A stretch of 63,887 bases of DNA from an uncultured Bacteroidales bacterium (GTDB lineage: Bacteria; Bacteroidota; Bacteroidia; Bacteroidales; F082), in assembly GCA_947302205.1 (NCBI GenBank), contig CAMYVD010000008.1:1-63887 (forward strand). The letters run 5' to 3'. Positions 7,005 to 15,882 of this stretch are shown in pieces. A program made the translations under genes and the position numbers. The notes beneath the pieces are model-generated. The model was not told the origin of the DNA. It was given only the letters and a program-made list of their open reading frames with translations, and did not search any database. Position 1 is the first letter of the stretch, and every line of letters begins with the position of its first letter.

Positions 7005-7913
7005 ATGACCAACCATCGTGTTATCGGCATCGGAGAAACCGTTCTTGACATCCTCTTCAAGGATGACCAACCGCAAAAGGCGGTCCCTGGAGGATCGACT
7101 TTCAATAGCATTGTCTCGCTCGGAAGGGCAGGGGTGAACTGCGTCATGGTGACCGAAGTGGGCGGCGACCACGTAGGCGATATGATCTGCCGTTTCCTAA
7201 ACGAGAACGGCGTTTCATCGGAATACGTCTTCCGTCGCGACCACGTTAAATCACCCATCTCGCTGGCCTTCCTCGATGAGCACAACGATGCACAATACAT
7301 GTTTTACAAGGATCCATCACCCGTCGCACTCGATGGAAAGCTGCCTGAGTTTAGCAAAGATGACATGGTACTCTTCGGATCCTATTTCGCCATCAATCCT
7401 GCCATACGCCCAGTAGTGGGCAGTTTGCTGCACGAGGCGCACGTTAAAGGCGCTTGGCTCTATTACGACGTCAACTTCCGCAAAAATTATATAGCCGATA
7501 TCCCCATCCTGAAGCCCAATATCGAGGAAAACATGAGCCTAGCCGATGTGGTGCGCGGTTCGATGGAGGATTTCGATTATCTGTACAGTTTGCACGAGGG
7601 TGACGCTATCTACGAAAAGGTGAATGGTTTTTGCAACACCTTGATTCTAACCGATGGTGCGCGCCCTTTAAGGGTTTATACGCCAGAAGGTTGCGAGGCC
7701 TATCCCGTGCAGCCGATAGAGACGGTCAGTACGGTAGGGGCTGGCGACAATTTCAACGCTGGTTATATCTACGCCAAGCTTCAAGGCATGAATGACCAAG
7801 CCTCACGCGTCGAAATGGCGCAGCGCTGGAGCCAAGACGTCTGCCGCCAATTAGGAAATAACATCAGCGATGCATTGGTCGCCTCCCTTAAAAACGAAGT
7901 AATAAACCCATAG
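7005..7913 (+). CDS. PfkB-family sugar kinase, probable fructokinase
   Basis: Transfers phosphate from ATP to a sugar or nucleoside, most likely fructose. The 302-residue cytoplasmic protein has the N-terminal PfkB signature (GGSTFNSIVSLGRAGV, about 29-44; VGGDHVGD) and the C-terminal GAGDNFNAG (245-253) with catalytic base D248. The anion-hole motif is intact; N249 and N251 differ from the commoner GAGDSF/GAGDAF. The gene starts six bases after vsr and is followed eight bases later by a HAD phosphatase. A run with the R-M genes is therefore likely by read-through, although there is no functional link. Exact sugar specificity is not readable from sequence. Confidence 0.9.
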   Translation: MTNHRVIGIGETVLDILFKDDQPQKAVPGGSTFNSIVSLGRAGVNCVMVTEVGGDHVGDMICRFLNENGVSSEYVFRRDHVKSPISLAFLDEHNDAQYMFYKDPSPVALDGKLPEFSKDDMVLFGSYFAINPAIRPVVGSLLHEAHVKGAWLYYDVNFRKNYIADIPILKPNIEENMSLADVVRGSMEDFDYLYSLHEGDAIYEKVNGFCNTLILTDGARPLRVYTPEGCEAYPVQPIETVSTVGAGDNFNAGYIYAKLQGMNDQASRVEMAQRWSQDVCRQLGNNISDALVASLKNEVINP

Positions 7914-7921
7914 TTCAAGCC

Positions 7922-8608
7922 ATGACCCCAAAACTTGTTATATTCGACCTCGACGGTACTTTGCTCAACACCATTGCCGACCTCAGGGAAGCCGTCAATT
8001 ACGCTTTGAGAATTCGCTGTCTGCCACAACACTCGCTCGAAGTGATTACCCAAATGGTTGGACATGGGGCCCGAAACCTGATGATTCAGGCTTTGCCTGA
8101 AGAACACAGGGACGATGGGGCTTTGATAGATGCCATGCTGGCTGATTTCAGGACGTATTACAACGCTCATATCGAAGTATACACCAAGCCTTTCCCTGGA
8201 ATACCAGAGCTTCTCGACGAGCTACACCGTAACGACATAAAACTTGCCGTCGCTTCCAACAAGTTCCAAGAAGGCACAGAACATCTGATTAGGGAGTTCT
8301 TCCCCAGTATTCCTTTTGTGGCTGTACTGGGCAATCGACAAGGATTTCCGCTGAAACCGGATCCCGAGGTGGTAGGGGAGGTGCTTCGCAAGGCAGGCGT
8401 CAACAAAGAAGATGCCGTCATGGTGGGTGATTCGGATACCGACATGGAAACCGCTGCCAATGGTGGTATCACAGGCATCGCGGTCTGTTGGGGTTATCGC
8501 GACATGAGAGACCAGACAAAATGGGGAATCGACCCTTCGGAAAGCTCAGGGTCTGAATTCTTTGTTGCTGAGACCGTTGAAGAACTGCAAAAACTACTTT
8601 TATCATGA
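7922..8608 (+). CDS. HAD-superfamily phosphatase, phosphoglycolate phosphatase-like
   Basis: Haloacid dehalogenase-type hydrolase of 228 residues. It has motif I FDLDGTLLNT with nucleophile D9 and D11, a helical cap inserted after motif I, motif II serine/threonine region LAVASN, motif III lysine in PLKPDP, and motif IV VMVGDSDTDM. This layout fits the Gph/pyrophosphatase PpaX subgroup, which removes phosphate from phosphoglycolate, sugar phosphates or pyrophosphate; the substrate is uncertain. It lies eight bases after the PfkB kinase and overlaps the next gene by four bases (ATGA), so the three probably form one transcript. Confidence 0.88.
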   Translation: MTPKLVIFDLDGTLLNTIADLREAVNYALRIRCLPQHSLEVITQMVGHGARNLMIQALPEEHRDDGALIDAMLADFRTYYNAHIEVYTKPFPGIPELLDELHRNDIKLAVASNKFQEGTEHLIREFFPSIPFVAVLGNRQGFPLKPDPEVVGEVLRKAGVNKEDAVMVGDSDTDMETAANGGITGIAVCWGYRDMRDQTKWGIDPSESSGSEFFVAETVEELQKLLLS

Positions 8609-9276
8609 CCTCCAAACTTTTTTTCCAAGCCCTCACCAAATTCTTTTTTGGGTTCATCATCATAGGTTTGCTTATTTTCCTGCCCGCGTGGTCTCTCCAT
8701 TACTGGCAAGGCTGGTTACTCATGGGCATCCTCTTCGTCCCAATGTTCATCGCAGGAATCGTCATGATGGTCAAAAACCCAGAGCTACTCCAAAAACGGC
8801 TTAACGCCAAAGAACAGGAGAAAGAACAAAAGACCGTCGTGGCGCTGAGCGGACTGCTTTTCATCGCCTCCTTTGTCGTCGCCGGGCTCAACTGGCGCTT
8901 CCAATGGTTGGTGTTGCCCAACTGGGTGGTTTGGGTGGCCGCAGCGCTCTTCCTAGTGTGCTATGCGCTCTATGCCGAGGTGCTACGCGAAAACACCTAC
9001 CTCTCACGGACCATTGAGGTGCAAGAACACCAAAAAGTTGTTGACACAGGCCTTTACGGTATTGTTCGTCATCCAATGTATATGGCCACCACCGTCCTCT
9101 TCTTGATGATGCCACTAGTGTTGGCCTCGCCCATCTCCTTCGGAATCATGCTGCTGTATCTTCCCCTCATCGCCAAACGCATCCGCAACGAGGAAGTCGT
9201 GCTGGAAAAGGGGCTGGAAGGCTACAGCGAATACAAACAACGAGTGAAATACAAGGTTTTGCCTTTTATCTGGTAA
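8605..9276 (+). CDS. Membrane methyltransferase, isoprenylcysteine carboxyl methyltransferase (ICMT)-like
   Basis: A 223-residue integral membrane protein with about five hydrophobic segments (about 10-35, 40-60, 75-95, 105-125, 165-190). It carries the ICMT/phospholipid methyltransferase signature GLYGIVRHPMYMA (about 150-162) and the C-terminal EEVVLEKGLEGYSEYKQRVKY, which form the SAM-binding part in this family. Bacterial members have unknown lipid or small-molecule substrates. It overlaps the HAD gene by four bases and ends eight bases before the convergent end of murA. Confidence 0.85.
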   Translation: MTSKLFFQALTKFFFGFIIIGLLIFLPAWSLHYWQGWLLMGILFVPMFIAGIVMMVKNPELLQKRLNAKEQEKEQKTVVALSGLLFIASFVVAGLNWRFQWLVLPNWVVWVAAALFLVCYALYAEVLRENTYLSRTIEVQEHQKVVDTGLYGIVRHPMYMATTVLFLMMPLVLASPISFGIMLLYLPLIAKRIRNEEVVLEKGLEGYSEYKQRVKYKVLPFIW

Positions 9277-9284
9277 GAATTTAA

Positions 9285-10586
9285 CTAAATCCTCTCAATC
9301 TTCGCTCCAAGGCTGTTGAGTCGGAGGTCGATGTACTGATAGCCGCGGTCGATCTGGTCGATGTTGTCGATGATGCTGACACCTTGGGCTGACATGGCGG
9401 CGATGAGCAAGGCCACACCAGCACGGATGTCGGGCGAACTCATGCGGATCCCACGAAGGGCATGATGATGGTCCAAACCGATGATATTGGCCCTGTGTGG
9501 GTCGCAGAGGATGATCTGGGCGCCCATGTCGATGAGCTTATCCACAAAGAACAAACGGCTCTCAAACATCTTCTGGTGGATCAGCACGGTGCCTTTGGCT
9601 TGGGTGGCCACCACCAAAATGATACTGATCAAGTCGGGGGTGAAGCCGGGCCAAGGAGCGTCGGCGATGGTGAGGATGCTGCCGTCCATGAAGGTTTCCA
9701 CCTCGTAGTGGTCTTGGGCGGGGATAAAGATGTCGTCGCCCCTGTATTCCATCTTGATGCCGATACGCCTGAACATCTCAGGGATGATGCCCAATTGCTC
9801 GATGCCGGCGTCCTTGATGGTGAGCTCCGATCCCGTCATGGCAGCCATGCCGATGAAGGAGCCGACCTCAATCATGTCGGCCAATAACCTGTGTTTCGTG
9901 CCTTTTAGCTTGCTCACACCAGTGATCTTCAGGAGGTTGGATCCGATGCCTTCGATCAGGGCGCCCATGCTGACCAGCATTCTGCAGAGCTGTACCAAAT
10001 AGGGCTCGCAGGCGGCATTGAAGATGGTGGTCTGGCCTTCAGCCATCACGGCGGCCATCACGATGTTGGCGGTACCGGTCACAGAGGCCTCGTCCAACAG
10101 CATGTAACAGCCGTGTAAACCGTTGGGAGCGGTGGCTTTCTGCACGATGCCGTCGTTGTTGAAGATGGCGCCGAGTTTCATCAAACCGATCACGTGGGTG
10201 TCCAAACGCCGACGTCCGATCTTGTCGCCGCCGGGCTTGGGCATGTAGGCCGTGCCGAAACGGGCGAGCAGGGGGCCGATCATCATCACGCTGCCACGCA
10301 AACGAGAGGCCTTCTGGATGAAGTCGGGAGTCTGGAAATAATCGAAGTCGATGTCTTTGGCCTGCAACGACACCACATCGGGAGTGTTGCGCACCACCTT
10401 GACTCCCATGCCTTTCAACAGGTCTATCAAGTTGTTGATGTCGAGGATGTTTGGCAGGTTTTCGATAACGACTTCCTCGTCGGTGAGCAGGCTGGCGCAG
10501 ATGATCTGCATGGCCTCGTTCTTGGCGCCTTGAGGGACAATCTCACCTTTGAGTTTGCACCCTCCTTCAATCCTGAATGATCCCAT
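9285..10586 (-). CDS. murA: UDP-N-acetylglucosamine 1-carboxyvinyltransferase MurA (Asp in place of active-site Cys)
   Basis: First committed step of peptidoglycan synthesis: transfers enolpyruvate from PEP to UDP-GlcNAc. The 433 residues include the PEP-contacting K22-N23 (GAKNEAMQ), the mobile loop, and the C-terminal SPDIRAGVALL. In the loop, PGGDKIGRRR has D121 where E. coli has the fosfomycin-reactive C115. Cys-to-Asp at this position is known to give intrinsic fosfomycin resistance (M. tuberculosis MurA); I recall the same PGGDKIG form in other Bacteroidota. It is the last gene of pcrA-DUF4290-murA, with a three-base gap to DUF4290. Confidence 0.97.
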   Translation of the reverse strand: MGSFRIEGGCKLKGEIVPQGAKNEAMQIICASLLTDEEVVIENLPNILDINNLIDLLKGMGVKVVRNTPDVVSLQAKDIDFDYFQTPDFIQKASRLRGSVMMIGPLLARFGTAYMPKPGGDKIGRRRLDTHVIGLMKLGAIFNNDGIVQKATAPNGLHGCYMLLDEASVTGTANIVMAAVMAEGQTTIFNAACEPYLVQLCRMLVSMGALIEGIGSNLLKITGVSKLKGTKHRLLADMIEVGSFIGMAAMTGSELTIKDAGIEQLGIIPEMFRRIGIKMEYRGDDIFIPAQDHYEVETFMDGSILTIADAPWPGFTPDLISIILVVATQAKGTVLIHQKMFESRLFFVDKLIDMGAQIILCDPHRANIIGLDHHHALRGIRMSSPDIRAGVALLIAAMSAQGVSIIDNIDQIDRGYQYIDLRLNSLGAKIERI

Positions 10587-10589
10587 GGT

Positions 10590-11273
10590 TTACAGCAGTT
10601 TGCGTTTTTTATAGGCGGGGTTGTTGGGGTTGTTCATGTCGGCCTTGAGGTTCGACTGTTTCTTCTTTTTCTTTTTGCCGCCTTGTTTTTGCGACAGCAC
10701 GGGTTTGGTGAGGACTTCGGCAGTGCCGTTGAGTTTGGTCTCGTCAGGAAGCACCAGGCGACCGTTCGACATGGCTTTCAGGTCGTCGATGATCTGTTGG
10801 TCGTTGACCATGTTGCCACTCCATTCCATGAAGTTGCGCTTCATCTGGTTGGCGATGGAATAAGCCAAGGCTTGGCGCATGTCTTCGTCTTCGCGCTCAG
10901 AGGCGATTTCGATCATCTTGGCCATGTAATAGCCGTAGTGGCCGTATTTGATGTCGTGGTTCTGGTAGCCGACGCGTTGTGGCTTGCTGGCCTCGTTCAT
11001 GGGCTGTGGAGCGGGGAAAGGACTGTCCACATCGAGTTGGTAGTCGGAAATGATGTAGAGATGGTCCCAGAGCTTGTGGATGTAATCGTCCGACTGTTTC
11101 ACCTGGGGGTTCATCTGGGCCATCACCTGGATGATGAACTGGGCGGCTTCGGTACGCTTCTGCCGATCCTCGATCTCCATCAGGTGACGGATCATCTCTT
11201 GCATGTTGCGGCCATATTCCGAAATGATGATCTGACCACGTTCAGTATTGTATAGCAATCCTTGTTTGTCCAT
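10590..11273 (-). CDS. DUF4290 domain protein
   Basis: A conserved Bacteroidota family of unknown function, typically found next to murA. The 227-residue protein has the family pattern YNTERGQIIISEYGRNMQEM at the N-terminus, then KLWDHLYIISDYQLDVDSPFP (split across about 83-104), and a C-terminal lysine-rich tail (QGGKKKKKKQ) resembling a nucleic-acid or membrane-surface contact. There is no signal peptide or membrane segment. It lies between pcrA (one base gap) and murA (three bases), so the three are co-transcribed. The neighbourhood suggests a cell-envelope or growth role, but no reaction can be named. Confidence 0.85.
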   Translation of the reverse strand: MDKQGLLYNTERGQIIISEYGRNMQEMIRHLMEIEDRQKRTEAAQFIIQVMAQMNPQVKQSDDYIHKLWDHLYIISDYQLDVDSPFPAPQPMNEASKPQRVGYQNHDIKYGHYGYYMAKMIEIASEREDEDMRQALAYSIANQMKRNFMEWSGNMVNDQQIIDDLKAMSNGRLVLPDETKLNGTAEVLTKPVLSQKQGGKKKKKKQSNLKADMNNPNNPAYKKRKLL

Positions 11274-11274
11274 A

Positions 11275-13596
11275 TTAGATGATTTTTAACTTTGCAAATT
11301 TAAGCATTAATTGTTTAGTGCCGGCACTGTCGAAATGCACTGTGGCTTTTTTGTTGGCACCTGCGCCGTCAATGGAGATGACGGTGCCTTCGCCGAATTT
11401 CTGGTGCAGCACACGGAAGCCTTCTTGGATGAGGTCGGGGTTGGAGGCCTCAAAAGGTCCGCTCGGGGTGTTTGGAGTTGGAGTGTTGGTGGCGGCACTA
11501 ACCTTAGTAAAGCCATGCTTCTCAGGATCTGTGATGGTTCTTCCGCTGGATCCAAAGCCGGGTCGGCGTCCCCATCCGCTGCGTTCTTCGGCAAATGAGG
11601 AGGTGCCGTGGAAAGAGGCTTTCCTGGGCTTGTCGATGAGCTTGTCATCGATTTCCTCAATGAATCTCGAAGGCTCGCTGAGGGTCAGGTTGCCATATCT
11701 GTATCGTGTCTCGGCGCAACTCAGCGTGAGCTTGGTCATGGCGCGGGTAACGGCCACGTAGAACAAACGGCGTTCTTCCTCCAACTCTTCGCGGGTGCTC
11801 AAACTCAAGATGCCGGGGAACAGGTTCTCTTCCATGCCCACCACGTAGACGTAGGGGAATTCCAAACCTTTGGCGGAGTGGATGGTCATCAGGCTTACGC
11901 AGTCCTCGGTGTTGTCGTCCTTCTTCATCTCGCTGTCGGTGAGTAGGGCCACGTCTTCCATGAAGCGCACCAGATCGACCTGGGCGGCTTCGCCCGTGGT
12001 CTCGTCCACCTGCTGGTCGCTGAACTCCATGATGGCGTTGAGCAACTCCTCGATGTTCTCCACACGGCTGATGCTCTCGGGGGTGTCCTCTTCCTTCAAA
12101 AGCTTGATGATGCCGATGGTATTGGTGATGTGCTTGGCCAGCTCAAAGGCGTTCATCTTGCCTTGCAGGCTCTGGAAACTCTTGATGAGCACCACGAAAT
12201 CACGAACCCTGTTCACCGTACCCATGTTGAAGTCTTGCGGGAACTGGTCGTTGGCGATGCATTGCCAGATGGAGGTGTTGTGCTCGTTGGCGAACACCAT
12301 CATGCGTTCGACGGTCTTCTCACCGATGCCGCGTGCCGGGTAGTTGATGATGCGCAGCAGCGACTGCTCGTCCTCAGGGTTGATCACCATGCGGAAATAG
12401 GCCAAAAGGTCTTTGATTTCCTTGCGGTCGTAGAACGAGAGGCCGCCGTAGATCTTATAGGGGATGTTCTGCTTGCGCAGCGCGGCTTCCATCGATCTCG
12501 ACTGGGCGTTGGTGCGGTAGAGGATGGCGAAATCCTTGTTGTTGAGCTGCCTCGACATCTTGTAGTGGAAAATGGAGTTGGCCACTAGGGTGCCTTCTTC
12601 CGAGTCAGTGGCGGCGTGCAGCAGGGTGATGAGCTCGCCTTGCTCGTTGTCGCTCCACACACGCTTCTTGATCTGGTCTTTGTTATGGGCGATGATGCTG
12701 TTCGACGCCTCGACGATGGTCTTGGTGGAGCGGTAGTTCTGCTCCAGCCGAATCAGCTTGTAATCGGGATAATCGTTCTTGAAATTGAGGATATTCTGGA
12801 TGTTGGCGCCGCGGAAACCGTAGATGGACTGGGCGTCGTCGCCCACCACGCAGAGGTTCTCGAAGAGGGCTGCCAAACGGCGGACAATCAGGTATTGTGC
12901 GAAGTTGGTGTCCTGATACTCGTCGACCAGGATATATTTGAAGTGGTTCTGGTATTTGTAGAGGATGTTGGGGTTGTCGCGGAGCAGCACGTTGGTGTAA
13001 TAAAGGATATCGTCGAAATCCATGGCGTTGGCGCGATGCAGACGCTCGTTGTATACCTTGAAAATCTGGGCGATCAACGGCTTTTTGGCCTTGTTGTCGG
13101 TCTCCTGGATGTCGGGGTCCTTGGCGTAGTCTTCCGGTGAATAGAGGCTCGACTTGGCAGCAGAGATGCGTGCCAGGACGGATTTGGCGGGATACACCTT
13201 GGTGTCGAGTTGCATCTCCTTCAGGATCAAGTTGATGAGGGCCTTGGAATCGTCAGTGTCGTAGATAGTGAAAGTGGAGGTAAAGCCGATGTATTGCGCC
13301 TCGATGCGGAGGATGCGTGCGAAGATGGAGTGGAAGGTGCCCATCCACACGTTGCGTGCATCGTCGGCGTTGACGAGTTTGACGATACGGTCTTTCATCT
13401 CACGGGCGGCCTTGTTGGTGAAGGTCAGCGCCATGATGGAGAAGGGATCGATGCCTTCGGAGATCATGTAAGCGATGCGGTAGGTGAGGGCGCGGGTTTT
13501 GCCCGAGCCTGCACCGGCGATGACCATCACAGGACCGTTCACCGTGGTGACGGCTTCGCGTTGGGGTTCGTTGAGTTGGTCGAGTATATTGGACAT
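11275..13596 (-). CDS. pcrA: ATP-dependent DNA helicase, PcrA/UvrD family
   Basis: Superfamily 1A 3'-5' helicase for repair and for clearing replication-transcription conflicts. The 773-residue protein has the Q motif LNEPQREAV, Walker A AGAGSGKT (about 27-34), Walker B VDEYQDTN, motif III GDDAQSIYGFRGA, motif IV QNYRST, motif V SLMTIHSAKGLEFPYVYV, and motif VI YVAVTRA. The tail ends with the Tudor-like domain (LHQKFGEGTVISIDG...AKLKII) found in PcrA/UvrD, which binds RNA polymerase in relatives. Its promoter (13618-13626, TATCTTTGC on minus) lies 22 bases upstream of the ATG and is divergent from that of the next gene. Confidence 0.96.
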   Translation of the reverse strand: MSNILDQLNEPQREAVTTVNGPVMVIAGAGSGKTRALTYRIAYMISEGIDPFSIMALTFTNKAAREMKDRIVKLVNADDARNVWMGTFHSIFARILRIEAQYIGFTSTFTIYDTDDSKALINLILKEMQLDTKVYPAKSVLARISAAKSSLYSPEDYAKDPDIQETDNKAKKPLIAQIFKVYNERLHRANAMDFDDILYYTNVLLRDNPNILYKYQNHFKYILVDEYQDTNFAQYLIVRRLAALFENLCVVGDDAQSIYGFRGANIQNILNFKNDYPDYKLIRLEQNYRSTKTIVEASNSIIAHNKDQIKKRVWSDNEQGELITLLHAATDSEEGTLVANSIFHYKMSRQLNNKDFAILYRTNAQSRSMEAALRKQNIPYKIYGGLSFYDRKEIKDLLAYFRMVINPEDEQSLLRIINYPARGIGEKTVERMMVFANEHNTSIWQCIANDQFPQDFNMGTVNRVRDFVVLIKSFQSLQGKMNAFELAKHITNTIGIIKLLKEEDTPESISRVENIEELLNAIMEFSDQQVDETTGEAAQVDLVRFMEDVALLTDSEMKKDDNTEDCVSLMTIHSAKGLEFPYVYVVGMEENLFPGILSLSTREELEEERRLFYVAVTRAMTKLTLSCAETRYRYGNLTLSEPSRFIEEIDDKLIDKPRKASFHGTSSFAEERSGWGRRPGFGSSGRTITDPEKHGFTKVSAATNTPTPNTPSGPFEASNPDLIQEGFRVLHQKFGEGTVISIDGAGANKKATVHFDSAGTKQLMLKFAKLKII

Positions 13597-13617
13597 TTTG
13601 GGCTTTCAAATTAAGGT

Positions 13618-13647
13618 GCAAAGATACACAGAATTTGTTATTTTTGC
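13618..13647. promoter_or_regulatory. Divergent -7 boxes for pcrA (minus) and the T9SS gene (plus)
   Basis: GCAAAGATA at 13618-13626 reads TATCTTTGC toward pcrA; TATTTTTGC at 13639-13647 faces the T9SS gene at 13676. Both fit the Bacteroidota TAnnTTTG consensus. The two promoters are only 12 bases apart, so the transcripts must compete or be co-regulated. Confidence 0.6.
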
Positions 13648-13675
13648 AGTCTCAAAACTGGTTATTTGAAAAATT

Positions 13676-15325
13676 ATGAAGCAACTTTTCTCCACCCTAA
13701 TCGCCATCTTTCTGGCATCTAACTTGATGGCCGTCAACGTATGGGACGGAAGTTCTGAATCCTGGACCAACGGCAGCGGCACCGAAAGCGATCCGTATCT
13801 GATTGAGACGGCAGCCCATCTGGCCTATCTCGCCGAAAAAGTCAACGAGGGCTATGAGGCCCAAGGCTCGGCAGTTTTCAGACAAACCTACTTCCTGATG
13901 ACTGACGATTTCGACCTGAATGACATCAACTGGACACCGATCGGTAACGTCAACATGAACATGGAGGGTTATTATTTCGCGGGCATTTTCGACGGTTGGT
14001 ACCATAACATCGACCATCTGAAGATCCAGTCGAATGCCGATGTGTGCGGTTTGTTCGGGGGCCTTGGCGGCGAATGGTGCGGAATCCTCGGAGAGAATGA
14101 CTTCGGACAGATCAAGCACCTGTCGGTCACCAATGGCAACATCACTTCCACAGGTACCGGCGCTGGTGGTATCGTAGGCGGTATGGCTGACAATGCCATG
14201 CTGTTCCAGTGCAGTTTCTCGGGCACCATTACTGTGAACAACAATGGATCATTCTGCGGCGTAGGCGGTATTGCGGCACTTGCGGCTGAAAACAGCGTTA
14301 TCGAAGAGTGCTCGTTTGCGGGAAACATCAGCGCTACCAATAATGGAGGCTTCACTTCGGCAGCTGGCGCTGGCGGCATCGTCGGAATAGCGATGAATAA
14401 AGCCCAGATTAAAGAATGTTATAACACAGCTACCATTACGGCTAATGCTACTTTATTGAGCGTGGCGGCTGGCATACTTGGAGCCACCTTGCAGGAGAAT
14501 GAAGTGAGCATTGAGAGTTGTTATAACGTGGGAACCCTTAATGCTTCCACCAAAGGCGGCATCTTCGGCATGGTCAGCCCTATCAACCCGACAAAAGACG
14601 AGACCTCGCTTTCAGTGACCAACTGCTATTTCCTGAATACCTGCGGCGGCACCACTACCTATGGCACCAGCATGACCTCTGCTGAGATGCAGACTGAGGA
14701 TTTCAAGAATACGGTCGATAACTACGCTCACGCCTACGTGATGGACGATGGCTCCAATAACGGCTATCCCATCCACGGCCTTTCCGATTACAAGCTTTGG
14801 GAAGCTAGTGACATTACCGCTACTTCTGCGAAACTCTCTGCTGACATTCACCAAGGCAATGGTCACTTTGTGGAAGCCAAATTCATCTATTACGATATGG
14901 ACGATGGTGCCATCAACGAGATGTATACGGTCGTTGTCGATGTGGAAGACCATGTGGAGCTCATCATCGAGAACCTTGTCCCGGACACCTTGTATGGCTA
15001 CATGATCTCGTTGAAGTTCGAGGATGGTGGACAATGGCTTAGCTCGCCACGTTATTTCACCACCGAGTCCAATGTGGAAGTGCCGTCATTAGAGGCTCCA
15101 GCGGTTTTGGTCTATCCAAACCCCGCTACAGATTTTGTTCATATTCAAGGCGTTGAAGCTACCGAAATTCAAGTGCTCAACACGTTGGGTCAGCTGGTGA
15201 AGACCGTCAAAGGTTCCAATGAAGTCAATGTAAGTGAATTGCCAGCAGGAAACTATTTGTTGAGAATAATTTCGGCTAAACCGGAAACGCTATATGTTCT
15301 ACCATTATCCAAACATTCGCATTGA
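13676..15325 (+). CDS. Secreted GLUG-type repeat protein with T9SS type A sorting domain
   Basis: Predicted cell-surface protein exported by Sec and the type IX system. A signal peptide (MKQLFSTLIAIFLASNLMA) precedes a region of about 300 residues with glycine-rich repeats of GLUG/right-handed beta-helix type (GTGAGGIVGGMADN, GVGGIAALAAEN, GAGGIVGIAMNK, each followed by IEECSF or IKECYN-like strands). Next comes a fibronectin-like domain (about 370-465) and a T9SS sorting domain beginning VLVYPNPATDF (about 477). The last residues after NYLLRI (ISAKPETLYVLPLSKHSH) are atypical for a sorting domain and are encoded in DNA that is antisense to the SprT-like gene; the two genes overlap by 73 bases. 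Ligand unknown. Confidence 0.85.
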   Translation: MKQLFSTLIAIFLASNLMAVNVWDGSSESWTNGSGTESDPYLIETAAHLAYLAEKVNEGYEAQGSAVFRQTYFLMTDDFDLNDINWTPIGNVNMNMEGYYFAGIFDGWYHNIDHLKIQSNADVCGLFGGLGGEWCGILGENDFGQIKHLSVTNGNITSTGTGAGGIVGGMADNAMLFQCSFSGTITVNNNGSFCGVGGIAALAAENSVIEECSFAGNISATNNGGFTSAAGAGGIVGIAMNKAQIKECYNTATITANATLLSVAAGILGATLQENEVSIESCYNVGTLNASTKGGIFGMVSPINPTKDETSLSVTNCYFLNTCGGTTTYGTSMTSAEMQTEDFKNTVDNYAHAYVMDDGSNNGYPIHGLSDYKLWEASDITATSAKLSADIHQGNGHFVEAKFIYYDMDDGAINEMYTVVVDVEDHVELIIENLVPDTLYGYMISLKFEDGGQWLSSPRYFTTESNVEVPSLEAPAVLVYPNPATDFVHIQGVEATEIQVLNTLGQLVKTVKGSNEVNVSELPAGNYLLRIISAKPETLYVLPLSKHSH

Positions 15326-15879
15326 TAGCGGGTGCGGCGTTTCGGACCTTTTTTGAATTTCATGCCGTTGCCCAATTGGAAGACGGTTCCTTCGGGGATG
15401 TCGTCCACGGTCAATGGCTTTTCTCCAGAAGGGTTGGCGTCATAGCGTTTCATCACCTTGGCGAGGTTGACATCGGCGGTGGAACTGGCCTTGATGTGTT
15501 GGAGATGCCGTTTCAAGGCGATGATGAGGTCTTTGGGAAAGATGTCGTTGCGAAGGTAGGGGAGCAGCAATTGTGCGAACGTCTGCTTCCATTCCTCGCC
15601 ATGTGGCTCCATGCGTCGCAAAGGATGGTTGGCGTACACCAGGTAATGGGCGTATTCATGCACAAAAGTCACCAGCATCTGGTAGGGATTGAGGTCGCCG
15701 TTCAAAGTGATGCAGCAAATCCCGTTGAGGCCCCGTGGTGGACGGAAATCCCCTAATTTTGAGTTTCTTGGCTTCTTGAACTTCAGCTGGAAACGCGATT
15801 GCGAATAGGCCTCGGCCACCATGGGGACGGCAGCGGCTGGGAAGTAACGTTGCAGGATTTGAAGCTCTTCGTTTTTCAT
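15253..15879 (-). CDS. SprT-like zinc metalloprotease domain protein
   Basis: SprT/Spartan-like fold with the catalytic zinc motif HEYAH (within VTFVHEYAHYLVYANH) and a C-terminal basic domain, 208 residues from ATG 15879. An upstream in-frame start would add 22 residues that overlap the promoter, so the MKNEELQIL start is preferred. Bacterial SprT proteins are poorly characterised; Spartan removes DNA-protein crosslinks in eukaryotes. A TATCTTTGC box lies only three bases upstream of this ATG (15891-15883 on minus), which implies a nearly leaderless mRNA or a start further in. The 3' end overlaps the convergent T9SS gene by 73 bases. Confidence 0.85.
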   Translation of the reverse strand: MKNEELQILQRYFPAAAVPMVAEAYSQSRFQLKFKKPRNSKLGDFRPPRGLNGICCITLNGDLNPYQMLVTFVHEYAHYLVYANHPLRRMEPHGEEWKQTFAQLLLPYLRNDIFPKDLIIALKRHLQHIKASSTADVNLAKVMKRYDANPSGEKPLTVDDIPEGTVFQLGNGMKFKKGPKRRTRYQCECLDNGRTYSVSGLAEIILNK

Positions 15880-15882
15880 GTC

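Noticed and set aside
12616-13140. 174-residue plus-strand open frame within pcrA
   Set aside because: Antisense shadow; valine/leucine-rich composition comes from the reverse complement of Asp/Asn codons.
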